Made by a program: the position numbers and the translations under genes
Notes under the pieces: generated by a model
The model's database searches: none
What the model was told of the DNA's origin: nothing
What the model saw: only the letters and a program-made list of their open reading frames with translations
Assembly (NCBI GenBank): GCA_030650495.1
Contig: JAUSEB010000353.1
Location: forward strand, 1 to 42,875
Direction of reading: 5' to 3'
From: Armatimonadota bacterium
Lineage (GTDB): Bacteria; Armatimonadota; UBA5829; JAUSEB01
Length of the DNA stretch: 42,875 nucleotides
Shown here: positions 32,644 to 40,598 of the stretch, piece after piece
Numbering within the stretch: the stretch's first letter is position 1
Layout of the letters: every line of letters starts with the position of its first letter

Positions 32644-33291
32644 TTGTTTACAGGTCTAATAGAACTAGTTGGGACGGTAAGGAGCCTGCGGCGGGCAGGC
32701 TCTTCCGCGCGAATAACGGTCGATCTCGGCGCTGTCGCGTCTGAGTTGAAACTCGGCGAAAGCGTCGCAATAAACGGCGTGTGCCTGACTGTAATCTCAG
32801 CCGGTGGAACGGAAGCGAGTTTCGACATGGTCGCGGAGACCCTCGAACGAAGCAGTCTGTCCCGATTGTCGCCGGGGGATCGTGTCAACATCGAGCGCGC
32901 GCTGAGGCCGGGAGACAGGCTTGGCGGGCATTTCGTGCAGGGTCACGTGGACGCTCTGGGCAAAATATCGCGCATAAACCGAAATAGCGGCGGCGTGGAG
33001 ATCGAAATAACGGCCCCGCCGGAAGCAATGGAGCTTATCGTGGAAAAAGGCTCTATCGCGGTGGACGGCATCAGCCTGACGGTCGCCAATCGTGATAAAG
33101 ATAAATTCGCGGTGGCGGTGATTCCGCACACTTTGGAAAATACCAACCTCGGCTCGGCCAGGCCGGGTACCGAGGTGAATTTAGAAACTGATATACTAGG
33201 CAAGTATGTTCGCGGTTTCATGAAGGGACATCCTCAGCAAGAGGGAGACGGCGTAACGGAGAATATGCTTCGGGACGCCGGATATATTTAA
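32644..33291 (+). CDS. ribE: Riboflavin synthase, alpha subunit
   Basis: This enzyme dismutates two 6,7-dimethyl-8-ribityllumazine molecules to riboflavin. Two lumazine-binding repeats are visible: residues 1-95 (FTGLIE, GESVAINGVCLTV) and 96-190 (GGHFVQGHVD, KGSIAVDGISLTV). TTG 32644 gives the standard MFTGLIE start and is 7 bases after AGGGG (32632-32636); ATG 32638 would add two residues and sit next to the ribosome site. About 215 residues is typical. It lies between ribD and ribBA. A hairpin follows at 33298. Confidence 0.94.
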   Translation: MFTGLIELVGTVRSLRRAGSSARITVDLGAVASELKLGESVAINGVCLTVISAGGTEASFDMVAETLERSSLSRLSPGDRVNIERALRPGDRLGGHFVQGHVDALGKISRINRNSGGVEIEITAPPEAMELIVEKGSIAVDGISLTVANRDKDKFAVAVIPHTLENTNLGSARPGTEVNLETDILGKYVRGFMKGHPQQEGDGVTENMLRDAGYI

Positions 33292-33297
33292 CACGGT

Positions 33298-33322
33298 GTA
33301 TCGGGAACTTTATTCCCGATAC
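33298..33322. repeat. GTATCGGGAA hairpin after ribE
   Basis: GTATCGGGAA and TTCCCGATAC form a perfect 10-bp stem around CTTTA, 6 bases past the ribE stop. It belongs with the TTTCGGGAA hairpins at 33464 and 38801 in shape. It may end or slow transcription, but no T run follows. Confidence 0.55.
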
Positions 33323-33367
33323 GAACCTAGGGTTTTGGGTAACATTTCACTCTTGATGAGGAATACA

Positions 33368-33436
33368 CGTCACCCTGAACTCGATTCAGGGTCTATCCCT
33401 TCGTAGAATAGATGCTGAATCAAGTTCAGCATGACG
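33368..33436. repeat. CGTCACCCTGAAC...CAGCATGACG palindromic element
   Basis: The outer ends CGTCA and TGACG, inner CCCTGAACTCGATTCAGGG and GCTGAATCAAGTTCAGC hairpins, and TCTA/TAGA near the middle make a 69-bp double-hairpin repeat in the ribE-ribBA gap. There is no coding potential. Confidence 0.65.
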
Positions 33437-33463
33437 TTGTAATCACCAATCCTGAACTCTTAC

Positions 33464-33492
33464 GGTTTCGGGAACAAGATTCCCGAAACACC
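33464..33492. repeat. TTTCGGGAA hairpin, copy identical to 38801-38829
   Basis: GTTTCGGGAA and TTCCCGAAAC (10-bp stem, loop CAAGA) inside a 29-bp stretch that is identical to the one at 38801-38829. It lies 35 bases before the ribBA start. Confidence 0.75.
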
Positions 33493-33526
33493 GAACAGCG
33501 TTTGCCGAAATTAACAAGGATTGCAC

Positions 33527-34756
33527 ATGTCGGAAGATTTTCAATTTAGCAGCATTCAGGAAGCGGTTGACGATATAAAAGACGGCAAGATGATTATCGT
33601 GGTCGATGACGAAGACCGTGAAAACGAAGGCGACTTCATCATGGCCGCGGAGAAAACCACGCCGGAAGCCGTCAACTTTATGGCGCGTTACGGGCGCGGG
33701 ATGATCTGCATGCCGACCACCAGCCGGCGGCTCCAGGAGCTTGGCCTCCCGATGATGGTGGAGCACAACACGTCAAAGATGGGCACACCGTTTACCGTAA
33801 GCGTCGATGCGGCGAAGGGAACGACTACGGGGATTTCCGCCCACGATCGGGCGCTTACTATTACGACTTTCGCCGATCCCAACGCCCGCCCGGAAGACTT
33901 TTGCAGGCCGGGTCACATGTTTCCTCTTCGCGCTGAGGACGGCGGAGTCTTGGTCAGAGCCGGGCATACGGAAGCCGTAGTCGATCTGGTCAAACTTGCC
34001 GGTTTGAACCTAAGTGGCGTTTTATGCGAAATCCTGAATGAAGACGGTACTATGGCCCGTGTCCCGCAGCTTCAGGAAATGGCGCGCAAATACGGCATGA
34101 AGATGATAACCATCGCCGATTTAATCCAGTTCCGACGCCGCTCGGAGAAGTTGGTCAATAGATTCGTTAGCACGAAGCTGCCGACGGAATTTGGGGAGTT
34201 CACAGCGCATGCTTATACGACGACGGTCGAGGCCAATCCGTACGTCGCTATGGTGATGGGTGATGTGTCGAACGGCGAACCGGCGCTTGTAAGAATCCAT
34301 TCCGGCTGCCTAACTGGTGACGTCCTTGGCTCGCTTCGCTGCGACTGCGGCGAGCAATTGCATCGGGCAATGAAGATGATCGCCGACGAAGGCCGGGGCG
34401 TCCTTTTATATATCCACCAGGAGGGGCGCGGCATCGGGCTTGTGAACAAGCTGAAGGCTTATATGCTTCAAGACCACGGCGCGGATACCGTCGAGGCGAA
34501 CCACATGCTCGGTTTTCCGTCCGATATGCGCGATTACAGCATCGGCGCGCAGGTTCTTGTGGACCTGGGATTGAAGAAGATAAGGCTGATGACCAATAAT
34601 CCGGCCAAATACGCGGCCTTAAAGGGATTTGATCTGGAAATCGTGGAACGAGTTCCATTGGTGGTGAAGCCGACGGCGGAGAATAGGCGTTACCTGCGCA
34701 CCAAGCGCGAGAAGATGGGGCATCTGCTGGCGGAAGAGCTGTTCCAGCAGGAGTGA
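33527..34756 (+). CDS. ribBA: Bifunctional DHBP synthase / GTP cyclohydrolase II
   Basis: The N-terminal half (to about 205) is RibB, which makes 3,4-dihydroxy-2-butanone 4-phosphate from ribulose 5-phosphate: [27 protein letters not shown] and [14 protein letters not shown] are present. The C-terminal half is RibA, GTP cyclohydrolase II, with zinc ligands in [17 protein letters not shown] and the HQEGRGIGL loop. Both active sites look complete. ATG 33527 is 6 bases after AAGGA (33516-33520); TTG 33521 would be too close. Length is about 409. It supplies both starting intermediates for RibD and RibH. Confidence 0.95.
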   Translation: MSEDFQFSSIQEAVDDIKDGKMIIVVDDEDRENEGDFIMAAEKTTPEAVNFMARYGRGMICMPTTSRRLQELGLPMMVEHNTSKMGTPFTVSVDAAKGTTTGISAHDRALTITTFADPNARPEDFCRPGHMFPLRAEDGGVLVRAGHTEAVVDLVKLAGLNLSGVLCEILNEDGTMARVPQLQEMARKYGMKMITIADLIQFRRRSEKLVNRFVSTKLPTEFGEFTAHAYTTTVEANPYVAMVMGDVSNGEPALVRIHSGCLTGDVLGSLRCDCGEQLHRAMKMIADEGRGVLLYIHQEGRGIGLVNKLKAYMLQDHGADTVEANHMLGFPSDMRDYSIGAQVLVDLGLKKIRLMTNNPAKYAALKGFDLEIVERVPLVVKPTAENRRYLRTKREKMGHLLAEELFQQE

Positions 34757-34768
34757 GTCGAGGGGATC

Positions 34769-34797
34769 AAAGCTGTCAGCTGTCAGCTGACAGCTTT
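34769..34797. repeat. AGCTGTC/GACAGCT palindrome, copy 2
   Basis: This is the same palindrome as 12670-12694 and 37038-37071, here with AAAGCTGTC at one end and GACAGCTTT at the other, between ribBA and ribH. GTCGAGGGG precedes it. Confidence 0.75.
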
Positions 34798-34832
34798 GAC
34801 TCCTAACTTCTAAATCGGGAGGTTTATCTAAA

Positions 34833-35303
34833 ATGGCTAAGACATACGAAGGAAAGTTACTAGCGACCGGCCTGAAGTTCGGTATAGTCGTGAGCAGGTT
34901 CAACGAGTTCGTCACCGGCAAGCTGCTGGAAGGGGCGATGGACGCTCTGCTGCGGCACGGCGCGGACGAGAAGAACATCGAGATTTGCTGGGTTCCCGGC
35001 ACGTTCGAGGTTCCGCTGGCGGCGCAGAAGTTGGCGGCGTTGAAGAAGTACGACTCCGTGATCTGCCTTGGAGCGCTTATTCGCGGCTCGACGCCTCATT
35101 TTGACTATATCGCGGCGGAAGTCAGCAAGGGAATCGCTCAGGTCGGGCTTGCAAGTGGAATCCCGACCATTTTTGGGGTAATAACAACAGACAATTTGGA
35201 GCAGGCCATAGAGCGGTCGGGCGCTAAGGCCGGAAACAAAGGCTATCAAGCCGCTGAAGCGGCTATCGAGATGGCAAATTTGCTTAAAACAATCGGAGAA
35301 TAG
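34833..35303 (+). CDS. ribH: 6,7-dimethyl-8-ribityllumazine synthase
   Basis: RibH condenses the dihydroxybutanone phosphate from RibB with the pyrimidine from RibD to form lumazine, the substrate of RibE. Family blocks [47 protein letters not shown] and [24 protein letters not shown] are present; 156 residues is standard. GGGAGG lies about 11 bases before the ATG. It closes the rib set; the protease gene starts 6 bases after its stop. Confidence 0.96.
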   Translation: MAKTYEGKLLATGLKFGIVVSRFNEFVTGKLLEGAMDALLRHGADEKNIEICWVPGTFEVPLAAQKLAALKKYDSVICLGALIRGSTPHFDYIAAEVSKGIAQVGLASGIPTIFGVITTDNLEQAIERSGAKAGNKGYQAAEAAIEMANLLKTIGE

Positions 35304-35309
35304 GCGTCT

Positions 35310-36455
35310 ATGAAGAAATTCGCGTCCTATGTAGTCATATTCGTGCTGGGCTTTTTAGTCTGCGCGGGCGTTTTATACAAGTATTACGGCCCGCCGGGAC
35401 AAAATAATGGGCAAAATGCAATGCAAAATATGTCCATAAGACCGGCTCCGCCAATTGTGGTAAACGGCAAGAACCCCATAGCGGCGGCGGCGGCAAAAGT
35501 GGGCAAGTCCGTAGTCAACATAGACACGCTTGGGCGGGCTCAACCTTCCGGACTGCCGTTCGGCTTGTTCGGACTGCCGTTTGATCCACAGCCGGTATTG
35601 CCAAGAGGCAAGGCGTCGGGCGTCATTATAAGCCCGGACGGATACATACTGACCAACAACCATGTTGTGCGGAACACCCAATCTCAAACGGTTACTTTGT
35701 GGAACGGTAAACGCCTGCCTGCCCGGATAATCGGTGTTGATCCAAATACCGACCTCGCCGTGATCAAAGTGGACGCGCGAAATTTACCCGCCGCTCAGTT
35801 CGCGGACTCCTCTAGCCTGGCGGTTGGTGATTGGGTAATCGCCATAGGAAACGCGCTGGGATGGGAAGCAACAGTAACTGTAGGTGTAGTGAGCGCAACC
35901 AAGCGCACATTGCAGATAGACAACAAAGTTCTCGAAGACCTAATTCAGACTGACGCCGCAATCAACCAAGGCAACAGCGGAGGAGCGTTAGCAGATATTA
36001 ACGGCGAAATAGTGGGAATTAACACCGCAATCGCGTCAACCAGCCCCGGCGGCGGGAGCATAGGCATAGGATTTGCGATTCCCAGCAGCGCCGCGAAGAG
36101 AATTTCAAACCAGCTTATATTAAAAGGCAGAGTAATAACGCCTTGGATCGGGATTGGTTATGATCTTGTGACCGACGAGCTGAGGGAAGCGTTCGCCGCT
36201 CAGGGTCCCAGGCCGCCAAAGGGTGGAGCCATAATTACGCAAATTGCCCCAGGCGGGCCTGCGGACCGAGCCGGAGTTCGGCGATACGATATAATCCTGG
36301 AGATCAACAGAAAGCCGGTGAACAACCCTAAAACTATCCAGGATGAAATTCTGAGACGTAAGATCGGCCAGAAGGTCATGCTGCTGATCTGGCGCGGCGG
36401 CGAGACGCGGCTGGTGACTGTAACGACGGGCGAAAGACCGCCTGAATTGGGTTAG
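35310..36455 (+). CDS. HtrA/DegP-type serine protease with one PDZ domain
   Basis: This is an envelope quality-control protease. One N-terminal membrane anchor (about 7-24, not clearly cut), a linker, the trypsin-like domain with catalytic H118 (TNNHVV), D148 (PNTDLAV) and S223 (NQGNSGGAL), then one PDZ domain (about 275-375, GGAIITQIAPGGPADRAGVRRYDIIL). The 381 residues and single PDZ match DegS/HtrA forms tethered to the inner membrane. It follows ribH by 6 bases, so it may share the transcript although the functions are unrelated. Confidence 0.93.
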   Translation: MKKFASYVVIFVLGFLVCAGVLYKYYGPPGQNNGQNAMQNMSIRPAPPIVVNGKNPIAAAAAKVGKSVVNIDTLGRAQPSGLPFGLFGLPFDPQPVLPRGKASGVIISPDGYILTNNHVVRNTQSQTVTLWNGKRLPARIIGVDPNTDLAVIKVDARNLPAAQFADSSSLAVGDWVIAIGNALGWEATVTVGVVSATKRTLQIDNKVLEDLIQTDAAINQGNSGGALADINGEIVGINTAIASTSPGGGSIGIGFAIPSSAAKRISNQLILKGRVITPWIGIGYDLVTDELREAFAAQGPRPPKGGAIITQIAPGGPADRAGVRRYDIILEINRKPVNNPKTIQDEILRRKIGQKVMLLIWRGGETRLVTVTTGERPPELG

Positions 36456-36463
36456 GCGCTTCT

Positions 36464-37027
36464 ATGAAAATAGGCGTTATCAGCGACACTCACGGTATGC
36501 CCGGCGCATGGCTGAGAGCTATGCGGCTGTTTGAAGGCGCTGATTTGATAATCCACGCTGGTGATGTGCTCTATCATCCGCCGAGGCTAAAAGAACTCCC
36601 CGAATACGATCTGCCGGAGTTGGCGCGGCTCATAAACGAGAGTCCGATTCCGGTCGTAATCACACGCGGCAATTGCGATTCCGAGGTCTATGAGGAACTG
36701 CTGGAAGTTCCAACGCAGTCGCCGTACGCGGTAGTCCAAGTCGAGCAAACGCTCATCGTCGTTAGCCACGGCCATCTTCTTAACCATGATGAAATGATTC
36801 AAGTTGGCAAGAAATACCATGCGTCCGTGTTCGTCTCAGGCCACACGCATATCCCTGTGATCGAGAAGACGGATGGGCCGGTTTTGCTGAACCCCGGAAG
36901 CGCGGCCCTGCCTAAGTACGAAATAAACGGCGTTCCGACCGGCAGCGTTGGGCTTATCACTGACGGTCTCGTACAGGTTCTTAGTATCGAAGACGGCTCC
37001 GTTATCTTTGAACTCCCCTTTAGTTAG
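36464..37027 (+). CDS. Metallophosphoesterase, YfcE/MJ0936 type phosphodiesterase
   Basis: This calcineurin-fold enzyme has all metal ligands: D8 and H10 (SDTHG), D34 (HAGDVLYH), N70 (RGNCDSEV), H102 (SHGHLL), H127 and H129 (SGHTHIP). RGNCDSEV and the overall 187-residue length match YfcE, a phosphodiesterase known to act on artificial substrates but with unclear natural substrate. It begins 8 bases after the protease stop. A palindrome follows the stop. Confidence 0.9.
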   Translation: MKIGVISDTHGMPGAWLRAMRLFEGADLIIHAGDVLYHPPRLKELPEYDLPELARLINESPIPVVITRGNCDSEVYEELLEVPTQSPYAVVQVEQTLIVVSHGHLLNHDEMIQVGKKYHASVFVSGHTHIPVIEKTDGPVLLNPGSAALPKYEINGVPTGSVGLITDGLVQVLSIEDGSVIFELPFS

Positions 37028-37037
37028 GTGTTGATTT

Positions 37038-37071
37038 AAGCTGTCAGCTGTCAGCTGACAGCTGACAGCTT
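37038..37071. repeat. AGCTGTC/GACAGCT palindrome, copy 3 (perfect 34 bp)
   Basis: The stretch is a perfect 34-bp palindrome with no loop, consisting of AGCTGTC words and their inverse; it contains several CAGCTG sites. It follows the phosphoesterase stop by 10 bases and may act as a terminator stem, although no T run follows. Confidence 0.8.
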
Positions 37072-37090
37072 CTTCATCTTGCTCCTTTTG

Positions 37091-37120
37091 TTGCCCCAAG
37101 CCACCTTAAAATGTTATGAT
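37091..37120 (+). promoter_or_regulatory. Possible promoter of the second isocitrate dehydrogenase gene
   Basis: TTGCCC (37091-37096) and TATGAT (37115-37120) are 18 bases apart, about 43 bases before the start codon. It comes after a strong palindrome, which fits a new transcription unit. Confidence 0.45.
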
Positions 37121-37162
37121 AAAGCCGCTAACATAGTACTGTAATTTGGAGGTAATTTCGAC

Positions 37163-38233
37163 TTGGCATACACCATCACCCTAATCCCCGGAGACGGCAC
37201 CGGCCCTGAGCTTGCAGCCGCCGCAAGGCGCGTTATCGACGCCACGGGAGTAGATATCAATTGGGAAGTCCACGACGCGGGAATCGACGTTATGGAAAAA
37301 TACGGGACTCCCCTACCTGAGCAAGTTTTGGAAAGTATCCGCCGGAATAAAGTCGCGCTGAAAGGCCCGATCACCACGCCGATTGGAAAAGGCTTCCGCA
37401 GCGTGAACGTGGCGCTCAGAAAAGAGTTGAATCTTTATGCATGCCTGAGGCCGTGCAAATACTATCCAGGGATTCGGTCCAAGTATCAGGACGTGGATTT
37501 GGTTATCGTCCGTGAGAACACCGAAGACCTCTACGCCGGTGTTGAATACGATCTGGGGACGGAAGAAGCCAAGAAGATCATCGATATGGCCGGAGGGAAG
37601 ATTAGAGAAGATTCGGCGATTTCGATCAAGCCGATCTCGGTCACAGGGTCGCGGCAGATCGTGAAGTTCGCTTTTGAATACGCGCTGAAGAACAATCGCA
37701 AGAAAGTCACGGCGGTCGCCAAAGCCAATATAATGAAATTCACCGACGGTCTTTTCTATCACGTTGCGCGGGAAGTCGCAAAAGAATATGAGGGCAAGGT
37801 CGAGTACGAAGAGCGGCTGGTGGACAATATGTGTATGCAGCTCGTGCAGAAGCCTGAGCTTTACGATGTGCTCGTGCTGCCGAACCTTTACGGCGATATA
37901 CTCTCCGACCTCTGCGCCGGTCTTGTTGGCGGGCTTGGAGTCGCTCCCGGCGCCAATATCGGAGACGATGTCGCTTTGTTCGAGCCGACCCACGGCAGCG
38001 CGCCGAAATATAAGGGACAGAACAAGGTCAACCCAACAGCGCTGATTCTATCGGGAATGTTGATGCTCCGTTACATAGGCGAGACAGCCGCTGCTGAAAA
38101 GCTGGAAAACGCCGTTGCCAAGGTTATCGCCGAAGGCAAGGACGTGACTTATGATATGAAACCGGACCGCGATGACCCGACCGCTGTTGGAACCTCTCAG
38201 ATGGCGGATGCGATCATAAAAGCGATGGGGTAG
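37163..38233 (+). CDS. Isocitrate dehydrogenase, NADP-type residues (second paralogue)
   Basis: A 356-residue member of the same family as the gene at 5480, with [11 protein letters not shown] and a substrate loop S80-V-N82 as in isocitrate enzymes. Unlike the first copy, the cofactor loop is [16 protein letters not shown]282, Y283 and V289 match the NADP-contacting Lys344, Tyr345 and Val351 of E. coli Icd, and Y330 matches Tyr391; the Arg395 position is Pro. It is therefore probably NADP-preferring. The start is TTG 37163 with GGAGG (37148-37152) 10 bases upstream. The hydrolase gene starts 9 bases after its stop. Confidence 0.85.
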   Translation: MAYTITLIPGDGTGPELAAAARRVIDATGVDINWEVHDAGIDVMEKYGTPLPEQVLESIRRNKVALKGPITTPIGKGFRSVNVALRKELNLYACLRPCKYYPGIRSKYQDVDLVIVRENTEDLYAGVEYDLGTEEAKKIIDMAGGKIREDSAISIKPISVTGSRQIVKFAFEYALKNNRKKVTAVAKANIMKFTDGLFYHVAREVAKEYEGKVEYEERLVDNMCMQLVQKPELYDVLVLPNLYGDILSDLCAGLVGGLGVAPGANIGDDVALFEPTHGSAPKYKGQNKVNPTALILSGMLMLRYIGETAAAEKLENAVAKVIAEGKDVTYDMKPDRDDPTAVGTSQMADAIIKAMG

Positions 38234-38242
38234 GAATTTAAG

Positions 38243-38797
38243 ATGAGACATCCCGATCTGCTGGATAAAAATAACACGACGCTGGTGGTTGTGGATTTGC
38301 AGGAGCCGTTTCTGCGGAGCATATTCGAGCGCGAGCGGGTGGTCGCAAACTCGGTTACGCTTATCCGCGCGGCAAAAATACTTGGGCTTCCAACTGTGGC
38401 AACCCTACAATACCCGGAGCGGATGGGGGATATGATCCCGGAGGTTCTTGAAGCCCTCCCTGAGGACGCAAGGATAGGTAAGACCGCCTTTAGCTGCTGC
38501 GGCTCTGATGAGTTCCGCGACAAGATGTCGGAAATCGGAAGGCCAACGGCGCTTGTCTGCGGCGTGGAGTCGCACATTTGCGTGAACCAGACGGTACACG
38601 ACCTGCTTGTGGCGGGCTATAAGGTCCACGTGGCGAAGGATGCAATTTCGTCCCGGACGAAGGCCAATTACAAGATCGGCGTCGAAAAGATGCGGCAGGC
38701 CGGAGCGATTATAACGAGCGTTGAGACAGCGATTTTCGAGTTACTGGCAGATGCGAAGGCGTCGGAATTTAAGCAGATATTGGAGCTTGTGAAGTAA
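38243..38797 (+). CDS. Isochorismatase-fold cysteine hydrolase
   Basis: This 184-residue enzyme of the isochorismatase/nicotinamidase superfamily has the triad D18 (VVVDLQEPF), K80 (RIGKTAFS) and C113 (GVESHICVNQT). The cis-peptide region before the Cys (CGVESHICV) is typical of the YcaC-like branch. The substrate cannot be told from the sequence. It lies between the dehydrogenase and the aminotransferase genes, and a repeat hairpin begins just after its stop. Confidence 0.88.
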   Translation: MRHPDLLDKNNTTLVVVDLQEPFLRSIFERERVVANSVTLIRAAKILGLPTVATLQYPERMGDMIPEVLEALPEDARIGKTAFSCCGSDEFRDKMSEIGRPTALVCGVESHICVNQTVHDLLVAGYKVHVAKDAISSRTKANYKIGVEKMRQAGAIITSVETAIFELLADAKASEFKQILELVK

Positions 38798-38800
38798 GAT

Positions 38801-38829
38801 GGTTTCGGGAACAAGATTCCCGAAACACC
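38801..38829. repeat. TTTCGGGAA hairpin, second identical copy
   Basis: This is identical over 29 bases to 33464-33492. It lies between the hydrolase stop and the aminotransferase ribosome site. An ATG at 38799 reads through the hairpin, which argues against that ATG as the true start of the aminotransferase. Confidence 0.75.
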
Positions 38830-38858
38830 TGACCACCGGAAGGAGTAGCAAAAACAAA

Positions 38859-40124
38859 TTGCAGGAATCTGAAATCGAAGCCTATGGCGAAGAAGTCGTA
38901 GAGAAATACCGCAAGTATGTGAACCCGGCGATGGTCGCGATTCTTAAATTCGCGGGGCTTGCGCTGCCTGAGGAAGATGCAAGCGGGGTATTTATACGCG
39001 ATGTGGCGGGAAATGAGTTTCTGGACTGCGTCGGCGGTTACGGCGCATTCAGCCTGGGGCATCTGCATCCCAAGGTCGTTGAGGCGGTCAAGAAGCAACT
39101 TGAGAAAGAAGCGCTGAAAAGCCACTACTTCATGTCCGCCGAGCTTGCCGACCTCTGCGAACTTATGGCATCGGTATTGCCCGGCGATCTTCAATACTCC
39201 TTCATCTGCAATTCGGGAACTGAGGCAGTGGAGGGCGCGCTCAAGGCGGCCAGAATCCACACCGGACGGACCGGTTTCATAGGCACGGTCAACGGTTTTC
39301 ATGGAAAAACCTTCGGCGGCTTGAGTGTATCGGGCCGCGAAATTTATAAAGAGGCGTTCCATCCCTTGCTTCCCGGATGCAGCCTCGTACCTTTCGGGGA
39401 CGCGGACGCGCTTGCGGCGGCAATTACGCCGGATACAGCGGCTTTTATTGTCGAAGTCATCCAGGGCGAAGGCGGAGTAAATGTTCCAGATGATGACTAC
39501 TTCCCTAAGGTCCGCGAGATAACGGCGAAGAACGGAACTATGCTAATCATTGACGAAGTCCGCACCGGTTTTGGCCGGACGGGAGCGATGTTCGCGTGCC
39601 AGCATTATGATATAGTTCCCGACGTTATCACCATGGCCAAAGCCCTAGGCGGCGGCGTGATGCCGGTGGGCGCGTTCTCGGCCAACGCGGACGTGTGGAA
39701 TTCGCTTTTCGGCAAGAACCCATATCTGCACTCGACCACATTCGGCGGCAATCCGCTTGCCTGCGCCGCGGCGATTGCGGCGATCAAGACTACGATTGAA
39801 GAGGGTCTAGTCGAGAGATCGCGCGTTTTAGGCCAAAAGCTGCTGTCCGGCCTGAAAGAGATACAAAGCAGGCGCGGCGATATGATCGTGGACGTTCGCG
39901 GCAAGGGCTTGCTGGCAGGGGTTGAATTTGCGCTGGACGACATCGCGGCGCTTGCCATCACCGGCTGCGCAAGGCGGAATGTGCTGGTCGCGTACAGTTT
40001 GAACAACCCGAAAGTCATCCGCATTGAACCGCCGCTAATAATCGAAGAATCATTGCTCGACCGCGCGCTGGAGGCGATTGACGATACGGTAGCCGAGACG
40101 GCTGAAATGTTGGCGATGGTGTAG
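38859..40124 (+). CDS. PatA-like class III aminotransferase (putrescine/diamine type)
   Basis: This PLP enzyme resembles E. coli PatA (putrescine aminotransferase) more than ArgD: VNPAMVAIL near the start, SFICNSGTEAVEGALKAAR, FHGKTFGGLS, DEVRTGFGRTG, the Schiff-base lysine in MAKALGGGVMPVG, HSTTFGGNPLACAAA and IRIEPPLII. The likely reaction is transfer of an amino group from a diamine to 2-oxoglutarate. TTG 38859 is chosen because upstream codons come from a repeat hairpin and GGAAGGAG (38838-38845) lies 13 bases before it. It may have about 421 residues. Ornithine or other omega-amino substrates cannot be excluded. Confidence 0.88.
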   Translation: MQESEIEAYGEEVVEKYRKYVNPAMVAILKFAGLALPEEDASGVFIRDVAGNEFLDCVGGYGAFSLGHLHPKVVEAVKKQLEKEALKSHYFMSAELADLCELMASVLPGDLQYSFICNSGTEAVEGALKAARIHTGRTGFIGTVNGFHGKTFGGLSVSGREIYKEAFHPLLPGCSLVPFGDADALAAAITPDTAAFIVEVIQGEGGVNVPDDDYFPKVREITAKNGTMLIIDEVRTGFGRTGAMFACQHYDIVPDVITMAKALGGGVMPVGAFSANADVWNSLFGKNPYLHSTTFGGNPLACAAAIAAIKTTIEEGLVERSRVLGQKLLSGLKEIQSRRGDMIVDVRGKGLLAGVEFALDDIAALAITGCARRNVLVAYSLNNPKVIRIEPPLIIEESLLDRALEAIDDTVAETAEMLAMV

Positions 40125-40147
40125 GATTGCCTGGAGAGGTGAATAGA

Positions 40148-40360
40148 ATGAAAGAGTATGAGGTGTTTCTTGAGGAAGCGGAGGAAGGCGGCTATACAGT
40201 CACTTGCCCCGCTCTACCCGGTTGCGTCAGCGAGGGCGATACTAAGAAAGAAGCTCTTACGAACATTAAAGATGCAATAGAAGGTTATCTTGAAGTTCTG
40301 CGCAAGCATGGCGATTCTCTGCCAAAGGTAGAGGTGGAAATAGTTGAGATTGCCGCATGA
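40148..40360 (+). CDS. hicB: HicB-family antitoxin
   Basis: This 70-residue protein, MKEYEVFLEEAEEGGYTVTC onward, has the HicB partial RNase-H-like fold: a GGYTVTCPALPGCVSEGDT core and an EALTNIKDAIEGYLE helix. It neutralises the HicA toxin encoded next. It lacks an added DNA-binding domain, so autoregulation would need other means. GGAGAGGTGA precedes ATG 40148. Its stop overlaps the toxin start (ATGA), an arrangement that couples the two. Confidence 0.9.
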   Translation: MKEYEVFLEEAEEGGYTVTCPALPGCVSEGDTKKEALTNIKDAIEGYLEVLRKHGDSLPKVEVEIVEIAA

Positions 40361-40581
40361 CGGGACTACCGTCAATGCGGCCAAAACAGGTAATCATACT
40401 ACTTGAAAAAGCCGGTTATTCAATCGATCATCAAACGGGCTCCCATGTCATTATGTATAAGCCCGGACATCTTCCCGTCACTGTACCGCGGCACAATCGC
40501 GACTTAAAGAAGGGAACTCTACATCAAATACTCAGAAACGCGGGGCTTAGCGTGGATGAGTTCCTCAACCTGGGTCGCTAG
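40357..40581 (+). CDS. hicA: HicA-family mRNA interferase toxin
   Basis: This 74-residue YcfA/HicA protein has a double-stranded-RNA-binding-like fold, with catalytic H30 in QTGSHVIMYK followed by VTVPRHNRDLKKGTLHQILRNAG. In characterised pairs HicA cuts mRNA and HicB blocks it. The gene order here is antitoxin first. The catalytic His and the conserved basic patch are intact, so the toxin looks active. Confidence 0.92.
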   Translation: MTGLPSMRPKQVIILLEKAGYSIDHQTGSHVIMYKPGHLPVTVPRHNRDLKKGTLHQILRNAGLSVDEFLNLGR

Positions 40582-40598
40582 CCTCAATTTATTCGATC

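Noticed and set aside
33292-33526. FMN riboswitch before ribBA
   Set aside because: None of the conserved RFN blocks could be found here or before ribD; the gap holds only repeat hairpins.
38799-38858. ATG 38799 as start of the PatA-like aminotransferase
   Set aside because: The added residues are encoded by a hairpin repeat identical to one elsewhere in the window.
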